Assembly (NCBI GenBank): GCA_000310025.1
Contig: FN649744.1
Location: 294,204 to 358,203 of the forward strand
Reading direction: 5' to 3'
Source of the DNA: Ectocarpus siliculosus
Taxonomy: Eukaryota > Sar > Phaeophyceae > Ectocarpales > Ectocarpaceae
Length of the DNA: 64,000 bases
Of this stretch, positions 1-10,115 are shown in pieces (the stretch's first letter is position 1; each line of letters opens with the position of its first letter). The notes beneath the pieces were generated by a model. That model saw only the letters and a program-made list of their open reading frames with translations. It was not told the origin of the DNA and searched no databases. Made by a program: the position numbers and the translations under genes.

Positions 1-788
1 CTTACAAAAAACCGTCCTTCACTTGGTGAATTCACTGTAGTGGCTGGCCCGACCCTCATCTACAGCGCGGGAAAAACCTGGCCATCCAGGGATAATCCCA
101 TTGCGCAAAGCACCTACAACACCAAACCAAAACCAAAACCACACCGCAGCTGCAACCGTACAATTCGATCACTGCGATGGCACTCGTACACCTACGACAC
201 AAAATCAACACACTCCACGCATCAAGACGCCACTACGAAGTGCCCACAAGGGTGCTACCGGGTACTGCAAAATCAGCAACCAGGTATCAAATCATCCGGC
301 TAGACAAGTACAATCAGGACACACACAACACTCAAAATACCCTACGCTTCACAAGGGCTAAATAAAATAGTACGTCTAGACACGCGAAACAATCTACTCG
401 CCAAAAGGAAACCGTGAACTACGCGCGCTACGGCAAGGTACATACTCCAAACTAACTATCTATTGGGAGAATCAGAACGTGCCGACTAGTGTACGGGTAT
501 TGTAGAACTACCTGCATACGGACGCACTATTCCTAGGGCTTCCAACTACCACCCACACGCATCGGGGGAATCAGCACGTACCGACCAGTGTACGGGCATA
601 GTAAGACTGCCTGCATACGGACGCACTATCCCTAGGAATCAACACCTACATCCTACCACCCAACGCAGCGCAAAACCGACTCGTGTACTGGCGTCTCTGG
701 ACCACCTGAAAACGGCCGTGCCCCGTCTAAGAAACGAACGTTCTGCAATCGAAAGGCACCATAGTCCGGCCACGCAAGCCATTGGCCG
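1..788. other. Non-coding 3' region of the integrase-only LTR element
   Basis: No convincing gene. The stretch lies downstream of the minus-strand integrase stop, so it is probably the 3' untranslated part of that element. The matching left LTR, which should begin TGTAGCA on the plus strand, is not seen and presumably lies outside the window. Two imperfect copies of a roughly 75-bp unit, each ending in a GCATACGGACGCACTAT-type core, sit at about 464-539 and 564-638. Confidence 0.5.
464..638. repeat. Two-copy imperfect direct repeat, about 75-bp unit
   Basis: Both copies read GG-GAATCAG-ACGT-CCGAC-AGTGTACGGG near the start and CTGCATACGGACGCACTAT near the end, separated by about 25 bp. Substitutions distinguish them, so this is an old duplication inside the element's 3' region. 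Confidence 0.7.
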
Positions 789-1857
789 CTACTCCGCCAG
801 TCGCTCCAGCTCTCGGCGGGAGAGCTCTTCCCAGTTCTGGTCGTTGTAACGTACACGCCAGTAAGGGTGGAGATAGTCGTACACCTGGCCTTGCAACCTG
901 ATTCCTCCATCCAGCTCCTTCCAAAAGGTGAAACCTATCGGAAACAGCTTCAGAGCTTCGGCGTGCGACAGCGGGGCACGGGACTTGGGTAAGACAGGCA
1001 AAGGATCGGTGGCGCGTTGCGGGTAGTACAGATGCCACAGTGCGACGAAGCCATCCAACTGAAGGGGCGTGAAACTCTGCAGCATGACCTCTTCTGACAC
1101 CCAGTCCGACACCACCCCATTTCCAGACACCCCCTTATACTCCCAAACTAACTGAGCGCCAGAGGTTGATCGGGTTCTACGGCAGTCCGCAATGGAGACA
1201 AATCCCAACATCTCTGCGGCCCCCGCAGGGAGTTTGAAATCGGGTCCCGAAGCGTAAGTCGCGAACTCGTCGGCGATGGAATGTCTGAGCGGGGGGGGTC
1301 GAAGGTGGAAAGGCTTAACATCGGCGGTAGACACTCTCCGGCTACGCTTCTTTCTACCCTGCATGCTGACTCCTACACTAAGACCCGGTTGTATCACGTC
1401 CGTTACTTTCCAGGGCCCTGTGTACAAGTCGTGCTGCAGCTTCCTCCCTCTGCGATCTCGGTGTCGTCGACTGTCGGTCTCGCGGACCAGCACTAAGCTG
1501 TCCTGTCCCACCGCCACTCCTGCGGATGACCGCTCGATCGACGCGTTGGCTTTCGCCCGCGCCGCTACCTGCAACTCGTGGCGCTTCTCGAGTGCCAGCC
1601 GTACTTCGCGGAGATTCTGCTTGCGTCGCTCCACGAAATTGTCAAGGCCTCGCTCCTGTCCTGCCTCGTCTGTGAGAGGCACTAACGAGTCCAAAGTCGT
1701 GCGGGGCTTGCGGCCGAACAGCAGCTCGAAAGGGGTCATGTGGGAGGGGAGCGAAGTGTCTGGCAGTGTACGCTTGATCCAAATCGACGGTGAAACACAC
1801 TCGTCCCACCTGTCAGGCCACGACCTACACAGCTCCGCCAATAGCTCCTGGAGCCAT
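789..1857 (-). pseudogene. Ty3/gypsy integrase, C-terminal half (split by insertion)
   Basis: This is the C-terminal part of an LTR-retrotransposon integrase. It begins at the insertion junction in the helix following the catalytic Glu and continues through the family signature SHMTPFELLFGRKP. A basic linker with TGPWKV, the usual integrase C-terminal fold, follows. A tail with YLHPYWRVRYNDQNWEELSR resembles the Tudor-like reading modules seen at the end of stramenopile pol proteins. The frame is open to its stop at 789. Its N-terminal half lies at 5202-6108. The two halves are separated by a gag-only element flanked by GCCAT, and reading across that duplication restores one continuous frame. 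The original enzyme would insert element cDNA in the nucleus. It is now broken. Confidence 0.85.
1853..1857. other. Target-site duplication GCCAT (left)
   Basis: GCCAT lies directly before the left LTR and again directly after the right LTR (5202-5206). It proves the ends of the gag-only element and dates it after the host integrase. Confidence 0.95.
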
Positions 1858-2222
1858 TGTTCGTGAGGTGGATTATGCCATCCTTACGAAGGCTACTGCG
1901 GTAGTACTCATGTGTGGTTTTGAGCTATGCAGGTGCGCAAGTGCGTGACCGTCCATCGGTCATTTGGATCTTCGGGGTATCTCCGGTAGTAGGATCTTTG
2001 GCAAGTTGTCGCGCATTCCTTGCTGTCATGTATTCCGAGTTCCGAATGCGTCTTGCGACTGTTGCTCGCGTGCCTCGGTGTTTGTGATGCACCTGGGTGC
2101 CCACTCTCTTCCGTTGCTTGTGTCTACGAGGACGACCAATAAAACGACTTTACCATCTCTTCACATTGTCAAACGGGACAGCCGTGCTCATCCAGCAGCA
2201 CTCGGCTTGGGGCCAATCAACA
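1858..2222 (+). repeat. Left LTR of the gag-only element
   Basis: 365 bp bounded by TG...CA. It matches 4837-5201 over its whole length by eye. It contains an AATAAA-like signal (CAATAAAACG near 2139), which could serve as polyadenylation signal in the right copy. Confidence 0.95.
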
Positions 2223-2272
2223 CTCTAGAGTTCTTGTGGCGTTAACGTCATAGTCTAGTGCGGCAGACACAC

Positions 2273-3595
2273 ATGTCTTCGAACGACTCTGTGAACTCTG
2301 GCGGGGGCGAGGCTGGCCCGACTCATGAGGAGCTTAGGACGGCCATCGACGACGCCGTGGGCGACGCCAGCACCAGAATGGAGAAGATGGTGACGGAGAA
2401 ACTGGAAGGCATCATGAACACCTTGTCCCGGTTAGTGCCCGGGACACCGCCCGCCGGAAGTGCGACCGGAGCGGGCGGCGGGGGGGAGTCACAGGGGAGG
2501 ACGCACGCCTTCCCTGGCGCGGGTCAGCTAGACCAAGCGCCGAATACTGGACGAGGGCTCGAGGGAGCGAGAGGACTGCGAGGCCCGGAAACACGAGAGC
2601 CTACACCACACGGTGCTATCTCGCGAGAGGGAATCAGCAGAGAGGAGCAAGCTTCACGGTATGCTTTCAGCTCGCATGCCCGTATCCCACGCCTGAAACA
2701 GTTGGACTTCAACGGAGACGAGAAAAACTGGCTGATGTTCCGAAACGATTTCATTACGCAGGTTCAGACTTGTGGGATGGGTCGCGCCTTGAGCGACAGC
2801 AGAGACATTGAGGTCCTAGGCGTAGACGATGACGGCATGATAGAGCAAGGAGTGGAAGTAGGGGAGATAGCCATGTACCGGGATTTGTGGGGGATGCTGA
2901 CCGGAGCGATATCCAACAACTCCACAAAAATGCTGGTGTACGATCGAAAGGGGCCCTCGGCAGCGTGGCGTGCGTTAGAAGAAACATTCACCCCCTTGAC
3001 CGGCGGCGAGCAGATCTCGCTGATCGGAAAGTTTTATAATGCCCAACAAGGGAAGAACCAGGAACCCCGAGTGTTTTTCCAGGAGTTCAAGTCCGTAGTG
3101 ACTAACCTAGAGTTGGCATTCGACCAGCCCATCCCAAAAATGCTCGTGTATGCACGGTTCCTCGATGCGCTTTCCCCGGAATTCGAGATTCAAAAGCAAC
3201 AGCTGCTCGCCCAGAAAACACTCGATGAAGAAGAGATTTTGAGAGTGCTTCGCACACGGGCTGGGCAACTGAAAGCGGAGGAAAAGAAGGGGAAGAGTGA
3301 TCGGCGAGCGAACCATCATGCGTTCGTAGCAGTAGAGGGGAAGGGGGGAGGAAAGAGACGTCCGAAACAAAACCGAGGTTACGAAGAGGCGAATATAGCT
3401 AGCGATAAGAGAGTCAAGTGCTACGTCTGTGATGGTGACCACTATGCGAGTGCATGCCCAGAGAAGCTTTGCCAGAGGTGCGGAAAAAAGGGGCACAACG
3501 CGAAAAACTGCCCATCGAGAACTGAAACTGCAGTCGCCGCGATTGAAGTTGGAGTCGGTGGTGTTGAGTTGGACGTCGCATACGAAGCACTCTGA
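2273..3595 (+). CDS. gag: Copia-type Gag with two zinc knuckles
   Basis: Nucleocapsid/capsid protein of about 440 residues that would package the element RNA into virus-like particles in the cytoplasm. The N-terminal ~130 residues are low-complexity (Gly, Pro, charged). The middle resembles the UBN2-type Gag domain of Copia elements, with motifs such as WRALEETFTP and FFQEFKSVV. The C-terminus has a basic stretch followed by CX2CX4HX4C-type knuckles: CYVCDGDHYASAC, then CQRCGKKGHNAKNC. I chose the ATG at 2273 because the upstream in-frame start would be a GTG. The frame is intact and stops at 3595. It is the only gene of the element, about 50 bp from the left LTR, and has no pol partner here. 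Confidence 0.9.
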   Translation: MSSNDSVNSGGGEAGPTHEELRTAIDDAVGDASTRMEKMVTEKLEGIMNTLSRLVPGTPPAGSATGAGGGGESQGRTHAFPGAGQLDQAPNTGRGLEGARGLRGPETREPTPHGAISREGISREEQASRYAFSSHARIPRLKQLDFNGDEKNWLMFRNDFITQVQTCGMGRALSDSRDIEVLGVDDDGMIEQGVEVGEIAMYRDLWGMLTGAISNNSTKMLVYDRKGPSAAWRALEETFTPLTGGEQISLIGKFYNAQQGKNQEPRVFFQEFKSVVTNLELAFDQPIPKMLVYARFLDALSPEFEIQKQQLLAQKTLDEEEILRVLRTRAGQLKAEEKKGKSDRRANHHAFVAVEGKGGGKRRPKQNRGYEEANIASDKRVKCYVCDGDHYASACPEKLCQRCGKKGHNAKNCPSRTETAVAAIEVGVGGVELDVAYEAL

Positions 3596-4836
3596 TGTTG
3601 TCTAGATCTGTTTTCCCAGCGGTGCATCAACGCCCGTTCGCTTTCGTGCCTTGCGTGCAATTCGGCTCGTCGGCATTTCCCCATCAAGAGCCGATTTTGA
3701 TGATACGACTGACGAAAGTACAAAGGGGAATTTTTTCTGGCCTGTTACTTTTCCGCCGTTCGCTCGTTGTTTTTTTTTCTTGTGTGTTCGATCGGGATAC
3801 GAACGCAGTCCATGAAACTCGATGTTGCCTGTCCGGTATACCATGCGCATCTCAGTAACTAACCGCGTAGGTTGAGCCATGATGAGGCTTATTGCACGAT
3901 GAAATACTGAGGATGGTGTGGCATTCCGTTGTCGTCTCACTTTGAGGAATGGTGATCCGCAGGGCACTGCGGTCACACCAATTTGATTGATGATGTTCGG
4001 AATTATTTTGCCTGAAATCAGGGAGGGCTGATGAATGACGCCTTTTTCCGTGATAGATGGCTACCAGCGTCTCTCATATTAGCAGGTACCGGCAGGCTGG
4101 TTGATGAACTGTTTGTGATTGATATGCTGCTTCGATCGTCCTCTGATGTGTAGGCTGAGAGGGGGCACCCTCCCCTAACATGTGGTTGATTGCCCTTTTA
4201 TATGATCTTTCATTGATGTACAGACCGAGGGGGGCACCCCTCACTGTCATGTGATCGACAATGGTGATCGGGGTTGGTTGCAGACGCGCCCCGTTGCTAA
4301 CAGCAGCTGGATACAGCAGTAGGGATCCTGTTGCTGGGAGGGAGTTACTTGTGAAGGAGTAGCAAAAAATGTCTAGGTCCAGTGTCTCTCGAAGCGGGGT
4401 ACCGTTGTGGTTGAGATACTGCTTGATCTTCCTCTTGGTTGATCGCCCTCTATAAAAATGTCATTTAGCGATGTAGCGTTAGGTTTTACGTTTTTCCGCT
4501 GCAATTTGGCATTGGTGCTTGTGGCCTTAGGCGCGCCGCGGTGCTGACAGCAACTCGATACAGTAGGGATCCTGTTGGCTGGGAGGGGACTACTTGAAAA
4601 GGGGTAGTACAAATGCCTGACAGTTGTAGACGTGTAGGTTTGCAACTTTGTGACTGATGTGTTGATTGTGTTGACAGTTCAATCAGCAGGATGACCCGTG
4701 GGGGCGGAGGGTTTTGATCCGGTGGCCGGGTTTCCCTTCGTTTGTTTTATTTTTGTTTCTTTTTGGAGTTTTCTATGAGTACCCCGAGCGCTTTGGTTTT
4801 GAGAGCATTCGTTATGATGTACAGAATCAGGGAGGG
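3596..4836 (+). other. Non-coding interior of the gag-only element
   Basis: There is no pol-like reading frame. The region holds two degenerate copies of a roughly 95-bp unit around 4285-4380 and 4532-4625. Both read GCGC-CCG-TGCT-ACAGCA, then AGTAGGGATCCTGTTG-CTGGGAGGG-A-TACTTG. G/C-rich GAGGGGGGCACCC motifs occur near 4150 and 4231. These may be packaging or dimerisation structures, which is inference. Confidence 0.6.
4829..4836 (+). other. Polypurine tract of the gag-only element
   Basis: AGGGAGGG directly abuts the TGTTCG start of the right LTR, as expected for the plus-strand primer of an LTR element on the plus strand. Confidence 0.75.
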
Positions 4837-5201
4837 TGTTCGTGAGGTGGATTATGCCATCCTTACGAAGGCTACTGCGGTAGTACTCATGTGTGGTTTT
4901 GAGCTATGCAGGTGCGCAAGTGCGTGACCGTCCATCGGTCATTTGGATCTTCGGGGTATCTCCGGTAGTAGGATCTTTGGCAAGTTGTCGCGCATTCCTT
5001 GCTGTCATGTATTCCGAGTTCCGAATGCGTCTTGCGACTGTTGCTCGCGTGCCTCGGTGTTTGTGATGCACCTGGGTGCCCACTCTCTTCCGTTGCTTGT
5101 GTCTACGAGGACGACCAATAAAACGACTTTACCATCTCTTCACATTGTCAAACGGGACAGCCGTGCTCATCCAGCAGCACTCGGCTTGGGGCCAATCAAC
5201 A
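4837..5201 (+). repeat. Right LTR of the gag-only element
   Basis: Second 365-bp copy of the 1858-2222 LTR with the same TGTTCG...CAACA ends. It is followed by the second GCCAT duplication at 5202-5206. Confidence 0.95.
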
Positions 5202-6108
5202 GCCATCCCCCCAGCCTCTCGACAGACCCCTGACCTCGTGGATGATCCGCAGGGCCAAACACGATGTCTGCATGCAACCACCTACACAGATGCCTCACTA
5301 CCTCCGCTCCGAACTCTGAACCCCTATCGCAGCGAATGGTTTTTGGAACACCGAAGGTCAGGCATAGCTCGATCAAGACGCGCGCAACGCCTACTGCCTG
5401 CTTTGTCTCTAACGGGAAACCGAAAGGGAACTTAGAGGCGCGGTCTACCACGAGCAGAACGTAGTTGTTGCCGGTCAGCGACGGCGTGTCAATCTTGAGG
5501 ATATCCATTTGCAGCTCATCCCACGGCTCGAGCGGTCTACCTGGCATCATGGCTACCCGTCTACTCTGCGGTCTCTTGCGTTTACGGCAACTACACGACA
5601 ACACGTACTGTCGGGTGTCTCGCGTCATCGTGGGCCAGTGGAAATGATTTCGCAGTAAGGACAAAGTTGCTCCCGTCCCGGCATGACCATGCAGCGTGTG
5701 TACCAGAGCGATGATGTCTGCTACCATGGAGTCGGGGATAGCGGGCAGTTTCCTACCCTTACCATCCACGTACCGGATAACATCATCTTCACCTAGGTCG
5801 TACCGCTTATCCGCCCTTCCCCCCTGGCTAGTGTTCGCATTCTCATTCAAACTCTTGCGAACCTGACCCAAGAGAGTGTCGTCTCGTTGCCGTTGAGCCA
5901 GCAGGGCTGGCTTGGTGAGCACCTGTGCAGTCGAGTCGATGACTGCCGTTCCACTCCAGCCTGGTCCTGAGGACGACCTCGGAACCTCCCCCCGTGCAGC
6001 AAGCACTTCGCCGATGTCGTCATGGCCCGGTTGGACGGGTAACGGTGGAAGCGTCGGGAGCGGGGGCACCGGGTCTGCCGACTCGACTGGCGTAGGGCCG
6101 GCCGCCAT
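5202..6108 (-). pseudogene. LTR-element integrase, N-terminal half (split by insertion)
   Basis: The ATG at 6106-6108 opens a Pro-rich leader of about 75 residues, followed by an integrase. The HHCC zinc-binding region reads HTLHGHAGTGATLSLLRNHF and then a CxC pair in VLSCSCRKR. The catalytic core shows Asp in LQMDILKID, Asp in IRCDRGSEF and Glu in GSVERLGGW, so all three DDE residues are visible. The frame is cut just after the Glu helix by the gag-only element at the GCCAT target. The C-terminal half is at 789-1857. Unusually, the start lies only about 115 nt downstream of a primer-binding site, where gag should begin. The element therefore either lost gag, protease and RT or never had them. 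Confidence 0.85.
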
Positions 6109-6191
6109 CCTGCTCGGTAGACGCCCCGTCTCCCCGGCCGGTGGCAACTGTACGTCGCCGATGGGCCGCAGACGTACGGACGGCGTGCTGT

Positions 6192-6225
6192 GGAAACCCG
6201 AGTTCGATTCTCGGATTGGACACCA
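6192..6225 (-). other. Primer-binding site, unusually long tRNA match
   Basis: Read on the minus strand, the sequence next to the LTR begins TGGTGTCCAATCCGAG and continues to AATCGAACTCGGG. The plus strand is the 3' end of a tRNA: T-stem CCGAG, loop TTCGATT, T-stem CTCGG, then ATTGGAC, A and CCA. Standard 18-nt primer sites stop at the modified A58, but here similarity runs through the whole T-arm, about 29 nt or more. The tRNA identity is unproven; a Gln-like tRNA is possible. No matching acceptor 5' strand is found upstream, so this is not a tRNA gene. Confidence 0.75.
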
Positions 6226-6813
6226 TGTAGCAAGTGGAGAGACTGTAATCTGAGAGGGATCCTGTGACTTGAGAAGGTCTTGTAGGAGAAAACTCGAGCT
6301 TCTGGTTTAAGGCTCGCAGGGGCCACATATGCACATGTCTGGTTTCTGAGAGGATCCCACGCATGACTAAATGGTGACTAAACAGCTACCGACCTGTTGG
6401 TAGCAGTCTCTCGCTCTTGCACCGAGTTCGAAGGAGCGCTTGAACAGCGGTAGAGAAAGCCTAGAAGGAGGCTTGTGGAACGTGGAGAAGGTCTCCGGTC
6501 GTGGATACGGTATTCGCTTTGATTATTGCTAAGCACAAGTGCCAACAAAGGAAGTGAGCAGCGTGTGCGGGGGCGACACGCTCTACAAGGAGCTCTGCGG
6601 AATGTACAGAACTATACAGCACCCTATGGGCATAATGCAAACCTCCCAAAGGTGCAACTCCTTGAAACCGTAACTAAATTAACCGTGACAGTCACACATG
6701 AATGTATACTGCTGTACAGTCAGCTACCTAGACTGTTGGGACAAACAAAGAATAACGGTTCCATCCCGTTTCAAGGTCACGTGTCTGTGCCGCTGGTAAC
6801 TCTCGGTGCTACA
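6226..6813 (-). repeat. LTR of the integrase-only element (5' LTR)
   Basis: 588 bp with perfect 7-bp inverted ends, TGTAGCA at 6226 and TGCTACA ending at 6813. It abuts the primer-binding site at 6225, which makes it the 5' LTR of a minus-strand element. The partner LTR is not in the window. Confidence 0.75.
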
Positions 6814-6975
6814 CTGTGAGCTATACTCTGTAAGTCAACCACCGCTAGTAGAAGACTTTTTACTCTTTTTACAGCAGTACTGCCAAGGGCGCACAAAAAA
6901 AGTCTTCCCGCCCCCCCGCCTGACTCCCAGAGTATAGCTCACAGTGTAGGACCGAGAGTTACCAGCGTCACAGAC
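6783..6975. repeat. Inverted duplication of the LTR edge beside the gap
   Basis: The arm at 6783-6831 (last ~30 bp of the LTR plus ~18 bp of flank) recurs inverted at about 6926-6975 with two visible mismatches in ~48 bp. A spacer of about 94 bp separates the arms. The right arm runs straight into the N gap. Because outside flank is included, this is an inverted duplication and not simply two LTRs meeting. Confidence 0.8.
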
Positions 6976-7796
6976 NNNNNNNNNNNNNNNNNNNNNNNNN
7001 NNNNNNNNNNNNNNNNNNNNNNNNNNNNNNNNNNNNNNNNNNNNNNNNNNNNNNNNNNNNNNNNNNNNNNNNNNNNNNNNNNNNNNNNNNNNNNNNNNNN
7101 NNNNNNNNNNNNNNNNNNNNNNNNNNNNNNNNNNNNNNNNNNNNNNNNNNNNNNNNNNNNNNNNNNNNNNNNNNNNNNNNNNNNNNNNNNNNNNNNNNNN
7201 NNNNNNNNNNNNNNNNNNNNNNNNNNNNNNNNNNNNNNNNNNNNNNNNNNNNNNNNNNNNNNNNNNNNNNNNNNNNNNNNNNNNNNNNNNNNNNNNNNNN
7301 NNNNNNNNNNNNNNNNNNNNNNNNNNNNNNNNNNNNNNNNNNNNNNNNNNNNNNNNNNNNNNNNNNNNNNNNNNNNNNNNNNNNNNNNNNNNNNNNNNNN
7401 NNNNNNNNNNNNNNNNNNNNNNNNNNNNNNNNNNNNNNNNNNNNNNNNNNNNNNNNNNNNNNNNNNNNNNNNNNNNNNNNNNNNNNNNNNNNNNNNNNNN
7501 NNNNNNNNNNNNNNNNNNNNNNNNNNNNNNNNNNNNNNNNNNNNNNNNNNNNNNNNNNNNNNNNNNNNNNNNNNNNNNNNNNNNNNNNNNNNNNNNNNNN
7601 NNNNNNNNNNNNNNNNNNNNNNNNNNNNNNNNNNNNNNNNNNNNNNNNNNNNNNNNNNNNNNNNNNNNNNNNNNNNNNNNNNNNNNNNNNNNNNNNNNNN
7701 NNNNNNNNNNNNNNNNNNNNNNNNNNNNNNNNNNNNNNNNNNNNNNNNNNNNNNNNNNNNNNNNNNNNNNNNNNNNNNNNNNNNNNNNNNNNNNNN
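6976..7796. other. Assembly gap (821 N)
   Basis: A run of N. It cuts the zinc-finger gene (exon ending at 7797) and abuts the inverted LTR-edge duplication. A collapsed palindrome is a likely cause of the break. Confidence 0.99.
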
Positions 7797-9266
7797 GTCC
7801 TCAACCGAGTCCCCCTTCTCCGCTGACGACTCGTCTGAGAGTGACTCGTCTGAGAGCGACTCATCTGTACTATCAACCCCCACCGCCCCCGACGAGACCT
7901 TACGGCGTACTACGGGGGCTTTGCCAGCCGTACTCTTCTGGTGTGGGACCGTTCGGCGTGCGACGGGGGCTCTGACAGCCGTACCCTTGCCCTGTAGCTT
8001 TCCCAACACCGCCGCCTTCTCAGCCTCGCCTACGGCAAAGCTCCTTGTGAACTTCTCAGTGTTGGGATCTGCCTCGTTCAGCGCCAACGAAGTCGCATGC
8101 TCGCTTTCTACGTGGTGGGACATGGAGTACTTCCACACCCACCTGTCAGGGCTGCAAAACAAGCACTTCAGGGGTGCGTTGGTGCAAGGTGTAGATGACG
8201 TGGACTTCAACAACGCTTTCAGGCCTAAAGCAACGCGACTTGATCGCGAGTCCAACTTGGGCGCGAGAGAACAGGTGGAATGTATCTGAGGCGCAGCCTT
8301 CCCCGTCTTTGCTTCGACAACCCACGTCTTGCACTTCTCCCCAACGTCCCCGCCACAAAAGCCGCACGTGTTGCGCTGCTGTCGGCCCTGTGGGAGCGGC
8401 AGTACCACGAACAGAAATGCATTCAAAACAAAACGTTGTCAGCGTTCCTGCAGGTTTTTGTCCAACTTGGAATGTCAGGCAATCCTTTGAACTCACAGAA
8501 AAAAACGGAGTGCACGTGCGTACGAGCGTCCTACCTCATTCTGAAGGATGTGCCCCCCCATGTGCTGCGGCAGTAGTTTCGCGCCCACCTCCGAGAAGCA
8601 CAGCGGGCACTCCACTTTCCCATCAACAGAAGCTGTCGGAACTTCCTCCGCCTCGCGAGCCCCGCCCGCCATGCAAGTGAGGTCATCATGAAGAGGAAGA
8701 GGGGCGACTTGGTTGCGTGGTGGGGGTCGCACGTCAGGGACCGCCGCCCAGCCTTGCACCCTTTCCACCTCTGCTTGGAGTACGTGCTGTGTGGTGATCA
8801 ACTCGTCGATGCTGAACACGTACGTCTGCTTGTCCACCTCCAACGTCGGGTTCAGATCCTCGGCAAGGGCAAGGGAGCAGCTGTAAGTAGTAGCTGTGTG
8901 CAGCTTTCGGTTCTCCCACTCAAACGTCGAACCATCGCCGTCACCTCCGACCAGCTTTATCCTCATTAGCTGCCCCTTGACCACCTGACCATCTGCGGCC
9001 TCGCCGCCAGCTGCTGGTGGCGCAGTTACGACTAGAACTCCGACACAGTAGCTCACGGGTTGTTGACGTCCTGCGCGAAGCCTGAACAGCGCCGCAAACG
9101 GGGAGCCGACCTGCAACGCTGTGCCCGAGTCATCTAAGCTAGTGCTACCCTCCGCCAGGCGTCCGCCTGCCAGCGTCGTGAAATTCCGCACACGTGCGAG
9201 CCGATCCCTGGAGGCCTTGCCGGCGTGAGGCCCAGTGTACTCCTTAACCGCGGAGGCCTTGAAGAT
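7797..9266 (-). CDS. Zinc-finger protein of unknown function, central exons
   Basis: Two exons fit well. The first runs 9266 to 8535 (acceptor TGATAG, donor GAG/GTAGGA). The second starts at 8387 (acceptor CCCACAG) and runs into the gap; the phases match. The first exon carries a C2H2-like finger near its end, CPLCFSEVGAKLLPQH. The second opens with NTCGFCGGDVGEKC, then CLFCSPDRW with a later HH-H pattern, then an Arg/Lys-rich and a Ser/Asp/Glu-rich tail. I do not recognise the family. Its many Cys/His pairs suggest a DNA- or RNA-binding protein, possibly TE-derived, since similar zinc-finger exons lie upstream. The end is lost in the gap. Confidence 0.55.
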
Positions 9267-9469
9267 CTATCATAAACACAAAGTTACACCGAAAGATACG
9301 TGTCATGGCCGACAAACAGCAGGACACGCGCAAAATAGAGCTCGGGATTAGGTTTGCTTGCATCTGCGTGTACCGCAACGGTGCGTGATTGACGTTCAAG
9401 AACGGGTCGCAAACAAACGTTACTAATTTCAACCGTAGACACGACTAGTCTTAGTCCATTGCTTGTCAC
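9267..9469 (-). other. Probable intron of the zinc-finger gene
   Basis: Lies between a GC/GTGACA donor and a TGATAG acceptor. No other feature was seen. Confidence 0.35.
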
Positions 9470-10115
9470 GCCCAAAATAGTTGTGTACAAGATGGTTGGT
9501 GGTGCGTTCACATGGTGTTCACTGGACGAATATTTGGTACCTTGCCTGGCCTGGGAAAGAAAAGCACCTCGCACCTTCTTCTCGCCGACTTGCACATATG
9601 GGCTGTGGGTAGATGAGCTTGGCTCTTCTCCCTGCGTGTCCAGCGCCTCTCGGAGTACAGCGTTGTCGGAGTCCCCGCCACCGTCACTTGGCGGTGCTCG
9701 TCGGTTTCCGAAAACTCAGCAGTGTATTTTTTTGCCTCTTAGCTTGAGCAGCATTCCTGCGCATGTGAGTAAATGTTGATTCACCCGCCGCTTAGAGACC
9801 GAAGCAAGTATTGTCTAGTTGTTCTACATACATACGTAGGCGACGTTTTCACGCACATCGACAAACATATCAACAGAGTTGCCTGCACCCTTTGATACTT
9901 TGCGCGACGTTCAGCGAGATCTTGGCAAGTCTCGGACGAGTTGAAACAGAGGTAAGCACAAGTAAACAGACCACATAATGTGAATGTGGACACCGCCATC
10001 GCCCTCACTTGTGTGCGGTCGACGCCTCGTGCTGCTTTACTTGAAACTGGCTCAGCCCTTCGCCGGTGCCGAAGTAGTGCTGGCACGTGCTGCAAACCCA
10101 GTTGCCGCTGCTGTT
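9470..10115 (-). CDS. Upstream exons of the zinc-finger gene
   Basis: One exon (about 10115 to 10009) encodes a single finger, WVCSTCQHYFGTGEG followed by QHEAS-AHK, and ends at donor AA/GTGAGG in phase 2. The next (9756 to about 9470) starts after acceptor GCGCAG in matching phase with NAAQAKRQKNTLLSF. About 20 codons later the frame hits a TGA near 9690, while the next frame stays open with sensible sequence (HSPYVQVGEKKVRGAF). A one-base frame break or a missed splice lies there. The order and phases suggest these exons precede 9266. The model is tentative, and the gene may be a decaying one. Confidence 0.4.

Larger units (their letters stand above)
1858..5201 (+). mobile_element. Gag-only (non-autonomous) LTR retrotransposon
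   Basis: A complete 3.34-kb LTR element has 365-bp LTRs at 1858-2222 and 4837-5201. I could find no difference between them, so the insertion should be recent. Both LTRs start TGTTCG and end CAACA. The 5-bp target duplication GCCAT lies at 1853-1857 and 5202-5206. The interior holds one gag ORF and about 1.2 kb of non-coding DNA, with no protease, integrase, RT or RNase H. It must therefore rely on another element's pol, as described for TR-GAG elements. It landed in the integrase gene of an older LTR element and split it. Confidence 0.95.

Noticed and set aside
1276-1866. 196-codon plus-strand frame
   Set aside because: Antisense to the integrase, with no domain signal.
6148-6225. Possible tRNA gene ending in CCGAGTTCGATTCTCGGATTGGACA
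   Set aside because: No matching acceptor 5' strand, D-arm or anticodon stem upstream. The sequence abuts an LTR and reads as a primer-binding site on the opposite strand.
6939-7876. Frames translated through the N gap
   Set aside because: They consist largely of unknown residues and carry no information.
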